From NCBI RefSeq assembly GCF_029589055.1, contig NZ_JARQZP010000003.1:1488001-1552000 (forward strand): a stretch of DNA of 64,000 bases. Reading direction: 5' to 3'. The translations under genes were made by a program, and so were the position numbers. This DNA comes from Vibrio hannami. GTDB lineage: Bacteria > Pseudomonadota > Gammaproteobacteria > Enterobacterales > Vibrionaceae. Position 1 is the first letter of the stretch. Each line of letters opens with the position of its first letter. A model generated the notes under the pieces. The model did not search any database. It saw only the letters and a program-made list of their open reading frames with translations, and was not told the DNA's origin. Shown here in pieces: positions 52,923-62,681 of the stretch.

Positions 52923-55565
52923 TTAGTTAGCCTTAGTCGTCAGCCTTAAATCGATGCTGTTGTTTGGTCGGATAACAAACGGTTCATCGCTATCTACTGC
53001 TGACTCCCGATAATTCACAACCTCTACTTCTTGGAAGTGCGAGAATGCCGATGCATCCAGAGTTATTACTTCGCTGGTTGTATTAAACAGGCGCACTATC
53101 ACTGCATTCTCTTTGTAGAAAGAGTGGCCGATACTTGAAAGCTCTAGCGGTTGATCAAGTTCAAACAAGCTAAACTGCTGCTGCACCTGTCGTTTCTCAA
53201 AGCTAACCTGAAAACGCTCAAGTCGGTTTTCAAAGCTGTTTAACGACTGCTTCTGATAACTGAACGGCTGGTTTAGATAACCTTGCTCTAGTTCACGAAC
53301 CGTTTTGTGTTCCGCGTTATCTGCAAACGCGATAGAGAAGGCAAACGTCATCTCCGACTGAAGCTGCGCGTCTGGCGTATAAACCACAGTGTTATTGATG
53401 CCGGATGCACGTCCCGGACGCCAATGCAGATCGTCCTTACCCAAAACTCCAGTGGATTTAAACAGCGTGATCGCAATCTGGTCGCTCGATTCGCCTTTCA
53501 GAATCTGGAACTCTTTTAGCCCCCTACCCTGAACGATCATCGCTTTCTCAGCATCTTTGATCGCTACTGAGCCATCAGTCGTTTCAATATCAATCGGGCA
53601 CTCGCGGAACTTGTCTCTCCAACCGGTGACATCTACAGAAACAGGTCGCTCCATCAAGGCAAATGGCTGAGTCGCAATCGAGGTATCCGTTGTAATATCA
53701 GAGTTCAGAATAACCCGAACACGATGATCTTTAATCTGGTTGATAGTACGAACATCAACCTTCAACTGAGGCAGACCTTTAGTCAGTGTTAAGTCGATAT
53801 CAAAGCTTGCGGTACCAGATGCTTTGTTTTGTTTGCGTTCATCCAAATCTAAAGGCACGTTCAGCTCAGCGCGGATAGAAAGAATCTGTTCTGTTTCGCC
53901 GTGACGCGTCGCTGTCCACTCTAGCTTCTGAGAGTAAAGCGGAGAATCGCCTCTTAATGGTGAGAAGTCATAAGAGTCACCATCATCTGCCTGCTCTTCA
54001 AAGCGAATCAGCTGAGCAATATGGCGTCCGCTCGATTTGTGGTGCAGATAAAGTTCACCTTCTTCCAGCGCTACTTGAAGATCTTCATTGTGAATCACTG
54101 GCAAAGTTGAATCTTTTACTAAACGGCGTGGAGTTACACTCTCCGAAGGATCTAGCTCAGTGACTTCAAGCACCTTGAATCCCATAGAAGGCAGATCGTT
54201 AACGCTTACATTCAGTTCAATTCGGTAGTACGGAGGAACTGGTACTTCTTTCTCTCCATCCTTTGTTACCTCGATGACTTTTCCGCCATCCAGTTCTTCG
54301 TAACTCAAAATTTCAGCTGGAAGAACAGCACCATTATCTTTCAGAACGACATCTAAAGATTTGGAGAATAACGTAACTTTAGCAATGCCGCTATACGGTT
54401 TGATCTGGCCATTGAACAGCAACACATTGTTGTCTTCATAACTATCGGCAAGCTCTTTGATAACCAGATTGAACAGGCCATGACAGATCTCTTCCGCCTG
54501 CTTAAGACGATGCATAATGTCAGCGTTAGTTGCATCACTATTGCAACCACCCATGCTGTCATGAGCGTGACATTCAAGGATCTTCTTCCAGGCGATATCA
54601 ACCAGTTCCGTCTGAACCGTTATACCCTGAGCTTTAGCGATAGCGATTACCACTTCAAGCTTCTTCAACAGGAACTGTTCAATTTCAAAGTTCAGTTTTT
54701 TAATATCGTAGCGAACCGAACCAATGGTCTTATGGATGCGTGTGTAGCGAGGTGCTTTGAATTCACCAACGTAGGTTTCAAATTCATCAGAGTTGCTTCG
54801 CATGTGTTCAGCAAAGCTCTCCATTGAAGAGATTGAATAGACATCTTCCGCTGAACGTTCAGTAGCAATAGCAAGCGTTTCAGGCAGGCGTGGATCAATA
54901 TTTACCTGATCACCACCCGATGGAATCAACACCTCATCAAGGCCAGACAATTGTTTGATCTTCTCCACCATCGGGAAGATTTTTTTATCAAGATGAGCAT
55001 CATCAGGAACGATGTTCTTAGCCGCACCATAACCGTGAACTAGGTTGTAAGCGTAGATGGTGTCACCACCAGCAGACTGCCAGAAAAAGTTCGATTTCTC
55101 GATCTGAGAATCGTAGTCCACGCCGCGCCAGAATACGATGTTATCGATACCCATACCTTTGAAGATAGTTGGCATCTGCGCGTTATGACCAAAGGTATCC
55201 GGCAGATAACCAACCATCATACTATGACCCAGCTCTTCGGCGATATGCATACCGTATTTCAGGTTGCGGATAATGGATTCTGCCGCGACGTTGTATGTAT
55301 CTGTCTGGGTATACCATGGGCCGATAAACAGCTTCTTTTCAGAAACCAATTTCGCCATACGCTCACGCATATGCGGCAACACCTTAAGATAGTCCTCGAC
55401 TATCGAGCTCTGACCATCCAGGTGGTAACAGCTGTATTCTTTAACGTTTTCTAGTGTTTCGATAACTTTTGTAAAGTTGTAAGTTGCGAGGACGTCACTG
55501 TCTTGTTGCGTAAAATACCACTCACGATCCCAGTGAGTATGCGGAACTACATGAACCTTAGTCAT
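52923..55565 (-). CDS. GH38 alpha-mannosidase, MngB-like (mannosylglycerate hydrolase)
   Basis: The 880-residue enzyme matches E. coli MngB, which cuts 2-O-(6-phospho-mannosyl)-glycerate to mannose 6-phosphate and glycerate. The N-terminal catalytic region shows VPHTHWDREWYFT, GPWYTQTDT, GYLPDTFGHNAQMP (nucleophile Asp) and FWRGVDYD. Later CHAHDSMGGCNSDATN carries zinc-site His and Asp residues. Length is near MngB (877). It lies between the EIIBC and GH13 genes. Substrate could be mannosyl- or another glycosylglycerate. No signal peptide is present, so it acts in the cytoplasm. Confidence 0.88.
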   Translation of the reverse strand: MTKVHVVPHTHWDREWYFTQQDSDVLATYNFTKVIETLENVKEYSCYHLDGQSSIVEDYLKVLPHMRERMAKLVSEKKLFIGPWYTQTDTYNVAAESIIRNLKYGMHIAEELGHSMMVGYLPDTFGHNAQMPTIFKGMGIDNIVFWRGVDYDSQIEKSNFFWQSAGGDTIYAYNLVHGYGAAKNIVPDDAHLDKKIFPMVEKIKQLSGLDEVLIPSGGDQVNIDPRLPETLAIATERSAEDVYSISSMESFAEHMRSNSDEFETYVGEFKAPRYTRIHKTIGSVRYDIKKLNFEIEQFLLKKLEVVIAIAKAQGITVQTELVDIAWKKILECHAHDSMGGCNSDATNADIMHRLKQAEEICHGLFNLVIKELADSYEDNNVLLFNGQIKPYSGIAKVTLFSKSLDVVLKDNGAVLPAEILSYEELDGGKVIEVTKDGEKEVPVPPYYRIELNVSVNDLPSMGFKVLEVTELDPSESVTPRRLVKDSTLPVIHNEDLQVALEEGELYLHHKSSGRHIAQLIRFEEQADDGDSYDFSPLRGDSPLYSQKLEWTATRHGETEQILSIRAELNVPLDLDERKQNKASGTASFDIDLTLTKGLPQLKVDVRTINQIKDHRVRVILNSDITTDTSIATQPFALMERPVSVDVTGWRDKFRECPIDIETTDGSVAIKDAEKAMIVQGRGLKEFQILKGESSDQIAITLFKSTGVLGKDDLHWRPGRASGINNTVVYTPDAQLQSEMTFAFSIAFADNAEHKTVRELEQGYLNQPFSYQKQSLNSFENRLERFQVSFEKRQVQQQFSLFELDQPLELSSIGHSFYKENAVIVRLFNTTSEVITLDASAFSHFQEVEVVNYRESAVDSDEPFVIRPNNSIDLRLTTKAN

Positions 55566-55600
55566 GGCACGCTCTCTTAATAATCTATTTTGAAGGAAGT

Positions 55601-55629
55601 GCCGGGCGGGGGAATTCGCCCGGCTTTTT
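55601..55629 (-). other. Hairpin between the EIIBC and GH38 genes
   Basis: GCCGGGCG (55601-55608) pairs with CGCCCGGC (55617-55624). The T-run lies on the wrong side for the operon strand, so a messenger stabiliser or processing site is more likely than a terminator. Confidence 0.5.
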
Positions 55630-55633
55630 GTTG

Positions 55634-57037
55634 TTAAGCTTTGCTTGATTCAGGCTTGGTACACAGCAGAAGTGCTGCTGCAATAAACCCGGAACCAACA
55701 AGGACCGAAATGGTGTAGCTCACCGGATCCGATGACAGGAACCAACCCCATACCGCAGGAAGTGGCAGGCTCTGGTATACGTTAAGTACGACTGCTAGCT
55801 GAGTACCGATGATAGAACCAAGAATCATGATAGGAATCATCTTTGGGTTCTTAAGGATGAACGGAATTGCACCTTCAGAGATACCAATCATGCCAAGCAT
55901 CAGAGAAGTTTTACCGATTGTTTGCTCTTCACGAGAAAAGACACGGCGACGGAATTTACCATCAAGGAATGCAGCGAGGCCAACACCAATAGGTGGAATG
56001 ACAATACCCAGCTCACGAGCAATAAGGTCAAAGCCATCGCCCATGCCGTTTAAACCAAGCGCTACTGAACCCGCCGCTTTATTAATTGGACCACCAAGGT
56101 CAAAGGCTGTGCCCGCCGCGATTACCATAGAATAAACACCACGACCTGCATCACCAGCTTCAGTAAACAGGTTAATCATGGCGATGTTTACCGCACCGAA
56201 GAATGGATTAATCACATACTCCATTGCCAGCACCATAATTACACCCGTTACCGCAGGCACTAGCAACATCGTCTTGAGTGTCGTCAGTTCTTGCTTAACC
56301 TTAATGGTGTCATTCAGGTAACGTACGAGGTAACCGACAAGGAAACCTATCGCAATAGCACCGAAGAAACCGGAAGGAGCCCAGCCTTCAAGGTCGAAGA
56401 AGCGCTTGTAAACCTCATCACTCATTATTCCGCCAATAAAGGCAGGAACCAGAGCAGGTTTACCGGCAATAGAGTAAGCAAGATACGCCGCAAATATTGG
56501 GTACATAAACTTGATAGTCATAAAACCAAGCTTATCGAGGGTCTGAATTGGCGTTCCGGAGATATCAATGAACTCACCGGTAATCTTGGCAACAGCCATC
56601 AGCAATCCGCCCAGTACTACCACCGGAAGCATATAGCTGATACCTGTCATGATATGACCGATGGCTACCTGATACGCAGAGCGTTTCTCTTCCACAATAT
56701 TCTCTGACGCATCTGACTTTTCTTTACCTCTGCTGAACACAGTAGGCAATAGATCATTGAAGTTTTTGATCAGTTCCTGAGTGCGCACTTTTACCGGATT
56801 GGCGTTGTCAAAACGTTCCATGTCCATGATTGGAACGTCAATCGCCAGTACGACGCCATCTGCAGTAGCAATATCCTGAGCAGTAAGGCGGTTCTTCACG
56901 CCATCACTACCTTGCGTCTCTACTTTAACTTCATAGTTGTTCTGTTCAGCCCAACTCTGAATTTTTTTGGCAGCCATAAATGTATGTGCAATGCCTGTAG
57001 GACAGGCGGTTACAGCAACCAGTTTTTTCTTCGTCAT
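55634..57037 (-). CDS. PTS EIIBC, fructose-family (MngA-like)
   Basis: The 467-residue protein has an N-terminal EIIB domain with the phosphorylated Cys in VTACPTGIAHTFMAA (residue 12) and a C-terminal EIIC channel with about nine segments. E. coli MngA has the EIIA domain fused; here EIIA is separately encoded three genes later. It would import and phosphorylate the sugar at C6, giving the substrate of the MngB-like enzyme. It is the first gene of the operon and is divergent from the RpiR regulator. AGGTAG precedes the ATG. Confidence 0.9.
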   Translation of the reverse strand: MTKKKLVAVTACPTGIAHTFMAAKKIQSWAEQNNYEVKVETQGSDGVKNRLTAQDIATADGVVLAIDVPIMDMERFDNANPVKVRTQELIKNFNDLLPTVFSRGKEKSDASENIVEEKRSAYQVAIGHIMTGISYMLPVVVLGGLLMAVAKITGEFIDISGTPIQTLDKLGFMTIKFMYPIFAAYLAYSIAGKPALVPAFIGGIMSDEVYKRFFDLEGWAPSGFFGAIAIGFLVGYLVRYLNDTIKVKQELTTLKTMLLVPAVTGVIMVLAMEYVINPFFGAVNIAMINLFTEAGDAGRGVYSMVIAAGTAFDLGGPINKAAGSVALGLNGMGDGFDLIARELGIVIPPIGVGLAAFLDGKFRRRVFSREEQTIGKTSLMLGMIGISEGAIPFILKNPKMIPIMILGSIIGTQLAVVLNVYQSLPLPAVWGWFLSSDPVSYTISVLVGSGFIAAALLLCTKPESSKA

Positions 57038-57093
57038 GGAAATCTACCTGTTTATTAGTTCTGACGACAGTATATTCAGGTGATTTATCCCTC

Positions 57094-57145
57094 GGTACTG
57101 TTTCATGGTACAACTTACGTATCACGATACATATGTGACATGCAT
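57094..57145. promoter_or_regulatory. Candidate operators in the RpiR/PTS divergent region
   Basis: GGTAC occurs at 57094-57098 and 57107-57111, and GTATCACGATAC (57119-57130) is a palindrome with 5-bp arms. TGTGACATGCATCAAA at 57134-57149 is a weak CRP-like site. They lie about midway between the start codons at 57037 and 57239. Confidence 0.4.
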
Positions 57146-57238
57146 CAAAGATTTAAGTTGCGTTTTAAAGCGTAATAGATGGGCTTATTTAGTCATTCCT
57201 TGAATGCCCAAAACCCACTTTAAATACTAGTAGAATCG

Positions 57239-57886
57239 ATGAATACATTCCGTGGCATAGAGCGCAACATATACGAGTTTCTGATCAGTCATGCCAGTGA
57301 TTTACCAGAGATATCAGCAAAGACAATCGCTAACGAAGCATTGACCACAACAACATCGGTCAACCGGGTGTGTAAAAAGATGGGCTATGCTAGCTATACC
57401 GAGCTCAGATACAGGCTTGCAGAAGATCTAAATAAAACGGCAGACGTTGCGAATACCAACACTGACAATACTCAACGGATAAAGGATGTCGCTAAAACAC
57501 TGAAATCTTCACCAGTGGTTTATCTGTATTCCAGAGGAGCTTCGATTGTCAGTATTAACTACCTTTCAAGGTTCTTATCACTCGCAAACATCCCTCACCT
57601 TGTGATCACCGATATTCATCAATTAACTTGTGCAAATACAGGGACGGTGTTGTTGGTAAGCAAATCAGGCGAAACAAAAGCCGTTGTAGAGATGGCTCAG
57701 AACGCTAAGAGGAAGGGACTTAAAGTGCTGGCAGTAAGCTATCAAAGTTCTACACTCGATCAAATAAGCCATATTAATATCGCCCTTGACCAGCAGGTTG
57801 ATGGCATCTCTCTTTACCATCGAGAATCTCAAATTCAGATCCTTGAGCTGGTCGATTTGATTGGGAAAGCTTTGCTGGAGTTCTGA
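57239..57886 (+). CDS. RpiR-family regulator of the PTS/glycosidase operon
   Basis: The 215-residue protein has an N-terminal HTH_6 domain (DLPEISAKTIANEALTTTTS, VNRVCKKMGYASYTELRYRL) and a C-terminal SIS sugar-phosphate-binding domain (VVYLYSRGASIVSINYL, VLLVSKSGETKAVVEMAQNA). It is divergent from the EIIBC gene and probably responds to a sugar phosphate made by the pathway. E. coli uses a GntR-type protein for mng, so regulation differs here. Confidence 0.88.
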   Translation: MNTFRGIERNIYEFLISHASDLPEISAKTIANEALTTTTSVNRVCKKMGYASYTELRYRLAEDLNKTADVANTNTDNTQRIKDVAKTLKSSPVVYLYSRGASIVSINYLSRFLSLANIPHLVITDIHQLTCANTGTVLLVSKSGETKAVVEMAQNAKRKGLKVLAVSYQSSTLDQISHINIALDQQVDGISLYHRESQIQILELVDLIGKALLEF

Positions 57887-58088
57887 ACCTCGTAACTATT
57901 GAAAGCCGCCAGTTAAACTGAGTTCCTGTAGTCCTTAGAAGTCTGAGATAAATCGATAAGGCGAATTACGCACAATGTACCACTACACAAATTACGCAAC
58001 AAAGATGTCATTAGCGAAGGAGCATGACGGGATAAGTTCTACGTATATTGTCAAGCCCTTCAATCTGGTGCGATAACTATTTTCAATT

Positions 58089-59288
58089 TTAAATAAACAT
58101 CACTTCCGCGGGTGAGCGCCCACGAAACCATAAATCACACATCACTTTCATTTTGGCTTCGGATTGCTTAAAAAAGTGCTCATAGCCCTCACACAAATAG
58201 TTATGGGGCAGATCATTCGCTTGCGAGACAAACCGTTGCTTTGGACAGCCACCGTGGCACAGTTTCACATAGCGACACTGTTTGCACTTATTATTGAGTT
58301 CTTTTTTCTTGATTCCAAACTCGTAGTTTTGAGTACTAAAGTTCATCTCATTGATGCTTGTGGAATGAATATTCCCTAATTTAAATTCAGGGTAAACATA
58401 ATGGTCGCAATTATAAACGTCACCATTGGCTTCCATAGCAAATGCACTCCCGCAACGCTCTGCCATAGTACACATGTTTCCTTGCTCGCCCGCCCAGCCC
58501 GCAAGTGTATTGTCAAAATAAGGGACGAATATCTGACCTACATCTTTCTTTACCCAATACTCAAATATCGTCGCAAGAAATTGTCCAAATTTAAGCGATG
58601 GAACGCTCCATTCTGTTACTTGAGCAAGGCTGTTGTGTTCAGGGCTAATTAAATAGATACCTTCTGCCGTAGGCTGAACAGCGCTTCTCTCTACCAAAGG
58701 AATATATTGATGGAACTGGCTTCCAAGTAATTTAAGATGTGAATATACTTCAAGTGCGTAATCCACATTATGACTGCCCACTACGGTTAACGTATTAAAT
58801 TCAATTTGATAAGTACGAAGCATTTCAATTGCGCTTTTCACCTTTTGATATGAACCCTTTCCAGAACGGTTTGTTCGATATTTATCATGTAGATGTTCAG
58901 GACCATCAATAGAGATTCCAATCAGAAAATTGTTCTCTTTAAAAAGCTTGCACCACTCATCATTCAACAGTAATCCATTGGTTTGCAGCGTGTTTTCGAT
59001 AGATTTTCCATTTGCGTATTTCTTTTGTAGTTGCAACGCTCGTTTAAAAAATCCAACCCCCATCATCAAAGGCTCACCACCTTGCCATGCGAAAGTAACT
59101 TGGTTGGTGTGTTGAGCTTCAATATGCTGCTTGATATAAACCTCTAAGGTTTTATCTGCCATTTTCCAATTATCATTTCTTTCAGGATAAAGCTTGTCTT
59201 TTTCTAGGTAAAAACAGTAATCACAATCCAAGTTGCAAACTGAACCTGTTGGCTTACTCATTACATGGACTGATTTCGAAACTTCCAT
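58089..59288 (-). CDS. Anaerobic sulfatase-maturating radical SAM enzyme (anSME)
   Basis: The 399-residue enzyme converts a sulfatase Cys or Ser to formylglycine. The radical SAM cluster is CNLDCDYCFYL near residue 18, with the GGEP motif in AWQGGEPLMMG. A SPASM region with many cysteines follows (CTMAERCGSAF, CDHYVYPE, CKQCRYVKLCHGGCP), typical of anSME. It lies 73 bases after the sulfatase gene on the same strand. It thus probably activates that Cys-type sulfatase in the cytoplasm before export. The ATG at 59288 has GAGAGGA upstream. Confidence 0.93.
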   Translation of the reverse strand: MEVSKSVHVMSKPTGSVCNLDCDYCFYLEKDKLYPERNDNWKMADKTLEVYIKQHIEAQHTNQVTFAWQGGEPLMMGVGFFKRALQLQKKYANGKSIENTLQTNGLLLNDEWCKLFKENNFLIGISIDGPEHLHDKYRTNRSGKGSYQKVKSAIEMLRTYQIEFNTLTVVGSHNVDYALEVYSHLKLLGSQFHQYIPLVERSAVQPTAEGIYLISPEHNSLAQVTEWSVPSLKFGQFLATIFEYWVKKDVGQIFVPYFDNTLAGWAGEQGNMCTMAERCGSAFAMEANGDVYNCDHYVYPEFKLGNIHSTSINEMNFSTQNYEFGIKKKELNNKCKQCRYVKLCHGGCPKQRFVSQANDLPHNYLCEGYEHFFKQSEAKMKVMCDLWFRGRSPAEVMFI

Positions 59289-59361
59289 AGAAATATCCTC
59301 TCATAAAGCAGGCGGAAACTTACTCAACCTGCTTTTTCATAACAACTAACTCAATGACTGG

Positions 59362-60816
59362 CTATTTTTCTGCTTTACGATAACCATCTGGTATGTAGTG
59401 ACTAAAGTCTTCACCTTTACACTCAGGAACGTAACCCTTTGGTGCTGGAAATGGGATAGTGTCACAACTAGAAGCTAAGCTTTGCTGCACTGCCACATTA
59501 CGCTTGATTACTGTTGGGAAAATCCTCACTCCATCATCACGCAGGTCATACATCTCCTGTGGATCACTCGACAAATCATAAATCGCAGGAATCTGTCTTT
59601 TAACGGGTGCTTCCGGCATGATGTCCTGCTCGTAGAAGTGTAGTTTCCAATCATTCCATTTGTAAGCCTGAATTATTTGACCATTGCTAATATAGAAACC
59701 ATCACGGTTTGATTGCTCCATGTCACCTTTGATGAACTCCCATTGGCTAATACCATCGATGTGGCGATCTGTCGGCATCTCGTAACCCACTAAGTCTCCG
59801 ATTGTTGGCATAATATCCACGACATGTACAATTTCATTGCTGACATTCTTTTCTTTAATAATACCTGGCATTGAAGCGATAAATGGAACACGGATAGAGC
59901 CTTCAAGTGCAGTGAAGTAATTACCTCTCCATGGTGCTGCAATACCGTGATGTGGGTAGTGCCACTCAGGACCATTATCTGATAACCACACTATTAGTGT
60001 ATTTTCGCGTGCTCCAGCTTCAGTAATTGTGTCTATGATTTGGCCCGCACGATAATCGAGCTCATGCAGTACATCGGCATAATCCCCTTTACCCGTTACA
60101 CCAATAAAATCAGGGTGCGGTATGGTGGGTAGATGCGGTTGAGTAAACGATACGAACGTAAAAAATGGGCTACCTTGTTCTAACTGCTCATTAATGTAGG
60201 TGATGGCTCGGTCTGTGATTTCAGCATCGATTGTACGTCGAGTCTCAAGGTTAAAATCTTTCACATCTTCAATTTTGCCATTGATGGTATCTTGGATTTG
60301 TGGAACAACACCATCTTCAGCTTCAAAATGCAATTGCGATGAATAGACTGACTCATCAGAAGTATTGAGTACCCCATAAAAATCATCGAACCCTTGATCA
60401 AGAGGTGTTCTGCCTTCCGTATCACCTAGGTGCCATTTGCCATACATCGCTGTGTTGTAGCCTTTTTCCTTAAACTTGTTTGCCATAGTTACTTCCCAAT
60501 TCACCATGCCATACTCCATGCCCCATACCACTTCTGTGGTTGCGGTTCTTAGTGGCCTTCGGCCTGTCATAAACGCTGAGCGTGTAGGTGTACATTGTGG
60601 CTCAACGTTAAAATTCGTTAACCGAATCCCTTCTTCTGCCAGCTTATCTAAGTTTGGTGTAGCGACACCGCGAGTGCTTCCGTACGATTGAAGCTCACCA
60701 AAACCCAAATTGTCCACCATCATGACAACGACATTTGGTTGCTGTTGAGCAGCAACAGATAATGATGGCAACATCAGGCCAGCGAGTGCGCTTGCGAATA
60801 CTTTTCTTTTTTGCAT
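59362..60816 (-). CDS. Exported arylsulfatase-type sulfatase (Cys type)
   Basis: The protein of about 484 residues has a signal peptide (MQKRKVFASALAGLMLPSLSVAA). The sulfatase signature CTPTRSAFMTGR near residue 80 contains the Cys that becomes formylglycine. Metal ligands are visible in VVMMVDNLGFGE (normally two Asp; the second is Asn here) and WLSDNGPE near 290. GKWHLGD carries the Lys and His pair. The substrate cannot be read but could be a sulfated ester or polysaccharide fragment. The start is probably ATG 60816 rather than the TTG at 60831. Its maturase follows and a LysR gene is divergent. Confidence 0.92.
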   Translation of the reverse strand: MQKRKVFASALAGLMLPSLSVAAQQQPNVVVMMVDNLGFGELQSYGSTRGVATPNLDKLAEEGIRLTNFNVEPQCTPTRSAFMTGRRPLRTATTEVVWGMEYGMVNWEVTMANKFKEKGYNTAMYGKWHLGDTEGRTPLDQGFDDFYGVLNTSDESVYSSQLHFEAEDGVVPQIQDTINGKIEDVKDFNLETRRTIDAEITDRAITYINEQLEQGSPFFTFVSFTQPHLPTIPHPDFIGVTGKGDYADVLHELDYRAGQIIDTITEAGARENTLIVWLSDNGPEWHYPHHGIAAPWRGNYFTALEGSIRVPFIASMPGIIKEKNVSNEIVHVVDIMPTIGDLVGYEMPTDRHIDGISQWEFIKGDMEQSNRDGFYISNGQIIQAYKWNDWKLHFYEQDIMPEAPVKRQIPAIYDLSSDPQEMYDLRDDGVRIFPTVIKRNVAVQQSLASSCDTIPFPAPKGYVPECKGEDFSHYIPDGYRKAEK

Positions 60817-60920
60817 GGTTCTCAACCCCAAAATAAGTGATCGTCGATTTATCTTCTGCTTGGAAATATAAAACAGTTGAATATAATTAGAAGTGATTAG
60901 TTTTTATAAAGGAGATAACC

Positions 60921-61841
60921 ATGAGGAATAGCGATTTATCTAAGCTAAGGGAGTTTGATTTTAACTTACTGAAAACCCTGCTGGTTATTCTTGAACAAAA
61001 GCATATTTCAAAAAGTGCGGAATTGTTGTTTATTACGCAACCGGCTGTAAGTAAACAGCTATCAAAGTTAAGAGAAATGTTTGATGACCCACTTTTAGTT
61101 AGAGTCGGCAACCAACAAATACTCACACCTAAAGCCACTCGCATTCATTCGCAAGTTGAGTTCCTCTGTCAGCAGTTTCTAGATCTTGTGTCACCTGAAA
61201 CTTTGAACCTAGCAGAAGTGACTCAATCCGTTTCAGTGATGCATTCTGATTATGGTAGCCCCAAGTGGATGACGCGTGTAATTAACGAAATTTCTAATCA
61301 AGCACCAAATGTCACCATAACTTGCCAAAATTGGAGTGAAGAGAATATTTATAAACTGATTTCTGGTGAGATTAATTTTGCCTTAGGTCGATTGCCAAAT
61401 CATTTGCAACATTACGAGATGGAATCACTAGGCACAATTTCAAGTGCACTAATCGCCAGAAAAGACCATCCTATTTTTAGTAATTACGACTCTTTAGAAA
61501 AGATGATTCCCAACTACCCTATTGTTCAAATCAGGGGATCTGACGCTTACCAAACCATCTACAACGACTTGGTACGTGACTGCACTGTTTTACTCGAAGA
61601 AGCAACACTCTGGCTAGCATTAGAAACCATTAAGTCAACAAACGCATTTTTGATTGGCCCAAGTAAGTTTATTGATGAAGTAGAGGATAAACACCTATAC
61701 CAGAGCGTTGAACTTCCGATGTTAAAGCCCCTTCCCATCGCCGTATGTTGGACTGCGGGCTTAACTAACGATCTCTTTTTTAACTGGGTTAAGGAAAAGA
61801 TTATTGGCGTAGGTCGAGAGGCTACTGAACAAAAGAATTAA
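60921..61841 (+). CDS. LysR-family regulator divergent from the sulfatase gene
   Basis: The 306-residue protein has an HTH (HISKSAELLFITQPAVSKQLSKLREMFDDPLL, Nod/SyrM/LeuO-like) and a divergent effector domain. AAGGAG precedes the ATG. The 104-base gap to the sulfatase start suits classical divergent LysR control of a neighbouring operon. The inducing ligand is unknown. Confidence 0.88.
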   Translation: MRNSDLSKLREFDFNLLKTLLVILEQKHISKSAELLFITQPAVSKQLSKLREMFDDPLLVRVGNQQILTPKATRIHSQVEFLCQQFLDLVSPETLNLAEVTQSVSVMHSDYGSPKWMTRVINEISNQAPNVTITCQNWSEENIYKLISGEINFALGRLPNHLQHYEMESLGTISSALIARKDHPIFSNYDSLEKMIPNYPIVQIRGSDAYQTIYNDLVRDCTVLLEEATLWLALETIKSTNAFLIGPSKFIDEVEDKHLYQSVELPMLKPLPIAVCWTAGLTNDLFFNWVKEKIIGVGREATEQKN

Positions 61842-61884
61842 AATCTTATTTCATCAATACCTAAACTGCCTAGCACCACTGGGG

Positions 61885-61923
61885 AAGCAGCGGAAGCTGG
61901 AACTGATAAACCATATGAGCCTC
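61885..61923 (-). pseudogene. 39-base relic of a GH13_18-type gene
   Basis: These bases match 52008-52046 inside the GH13_18 gene at 36 of 39 positions and in the same orientation. On the minus strand they encode EAHMVYQFQLPLL, against EAHMVYQFPLPPL in the intact gene. Sequence on either side does not match. It is a fragment left by a lost related gene or by a recombination. Confidence 0.7.
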
Positions 61924-61926
61924 GGT

Positions 61927-61950
61927 GCAACTCTATATTCATAGAGTTGC
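61927..61950. other. Perfect hairpin between LysR and outer-membrane protein genes
   Basis: GCAACTCTAT (61927-61936) pairs perfectly with 61941-61950 over a 4-nt loop. It lies between convergent genes and is followed on the plus strand by GCATTTT. It may terminate either gene weakly. Confidence 0.5.
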
Positions 61951-61955
61951 GCATT

Positions 61956-62672
61956 TTAAAACTGCATGTTTATTTCTATTCGAAAGTCCGTACCTGTGTT
62001 AGTTTCCCCCCAATTCCAAAAGGCACGTACATTTTGTTTCGCGTTGAATTGATAACCTATAGATGCTTCGTTAAGAAAACCAAATGCATTCTCAAAATCA
62101 TCATTCCCACCTAACTGAGTGGTGTACATGGGGTTGTAGTTCATCCAGATTTTGTCAGTAAGCTCTACTTTACTGTACATTCCTACCAACCCGAACGATG
62201 CCGGTACTGTGTACCCCTGATCATCTTGTACCGTTACCCCTAGGCCTCCGAGAGGATATAGCTGGACACGTCCAAACTTTGGCAGAGCCTGAATAATCGA
62301 ATAACTGGCGCTACCAATATCTTTATCAAAGTTCCAATCAAGGTCAATCTGCGCCCCTTGCCCGCTGGTAATATCGACATTGAAATGTCGGTAACGAAGA
62401 GAGTCCAATGAATCATCAGCATCTGCATTAGTGCCTAATGAACCTGCCCACCCTTTTAGCTCTAGAATGTGCTGGGCCATGGTATTCTCATCGCCAGTAT
62501 CGTACGCCTGCCCTAGCTTTAAGTTCATCCCTTTTTGAGTCCACCCTAAACCTGCCTGAGAGTATACTGCTAGTGGGTCACTCATATCTTGAACTTCCGT
62601 AGATTGGGCATACGCCAGGCTAGTCACAGTCGCCCCCAATAGGAGATGAGGAAGAATAGTCATAAATTTCAT
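61956..62672 (-). CDS. Outer-membrane beta-barrel protein
   Basis: The protein of about 238 residues has a signal peptide (MKFMTILPHLLLGATVTSLAYA) and amphipathic strands, ending in IEINMQF with a terminal Phe for outer-membrane insertion. The start is ATG 62672, five bases after AAGGAG; the GTG at 62678 is too close to that site. No lipid or sugar specificity is evident. It follows the tiny His-rich peptide gene by nine bases and was probably translated from the same message. It may pass the sulfatase substrate or product; this is inference. Confidence 0.75.
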   Translation of the reverse strand: MKFMTILPHLLLGATVTSLAYAQSTEVQDMSDPLAVYSQAGLGWTQKGMNLKLGQAYDTGDENTMAQHILELKGWAGSLGTNADADDSLDSLRYRHFNVDITSGQGAQIDLDWNFDKDIGSASYSIIQALPKFGRVQLYPLGGLGVTVQDDQGYTVPASFGLVGMYSKVELTDKIWMNYNPMYTTQLGGNDDFENAFGFLNEASIGYQFNAKQNVRAFWNWGETNTGTDFRIEINMQF

Positions 62673-62681
62673 ACTCACTCC

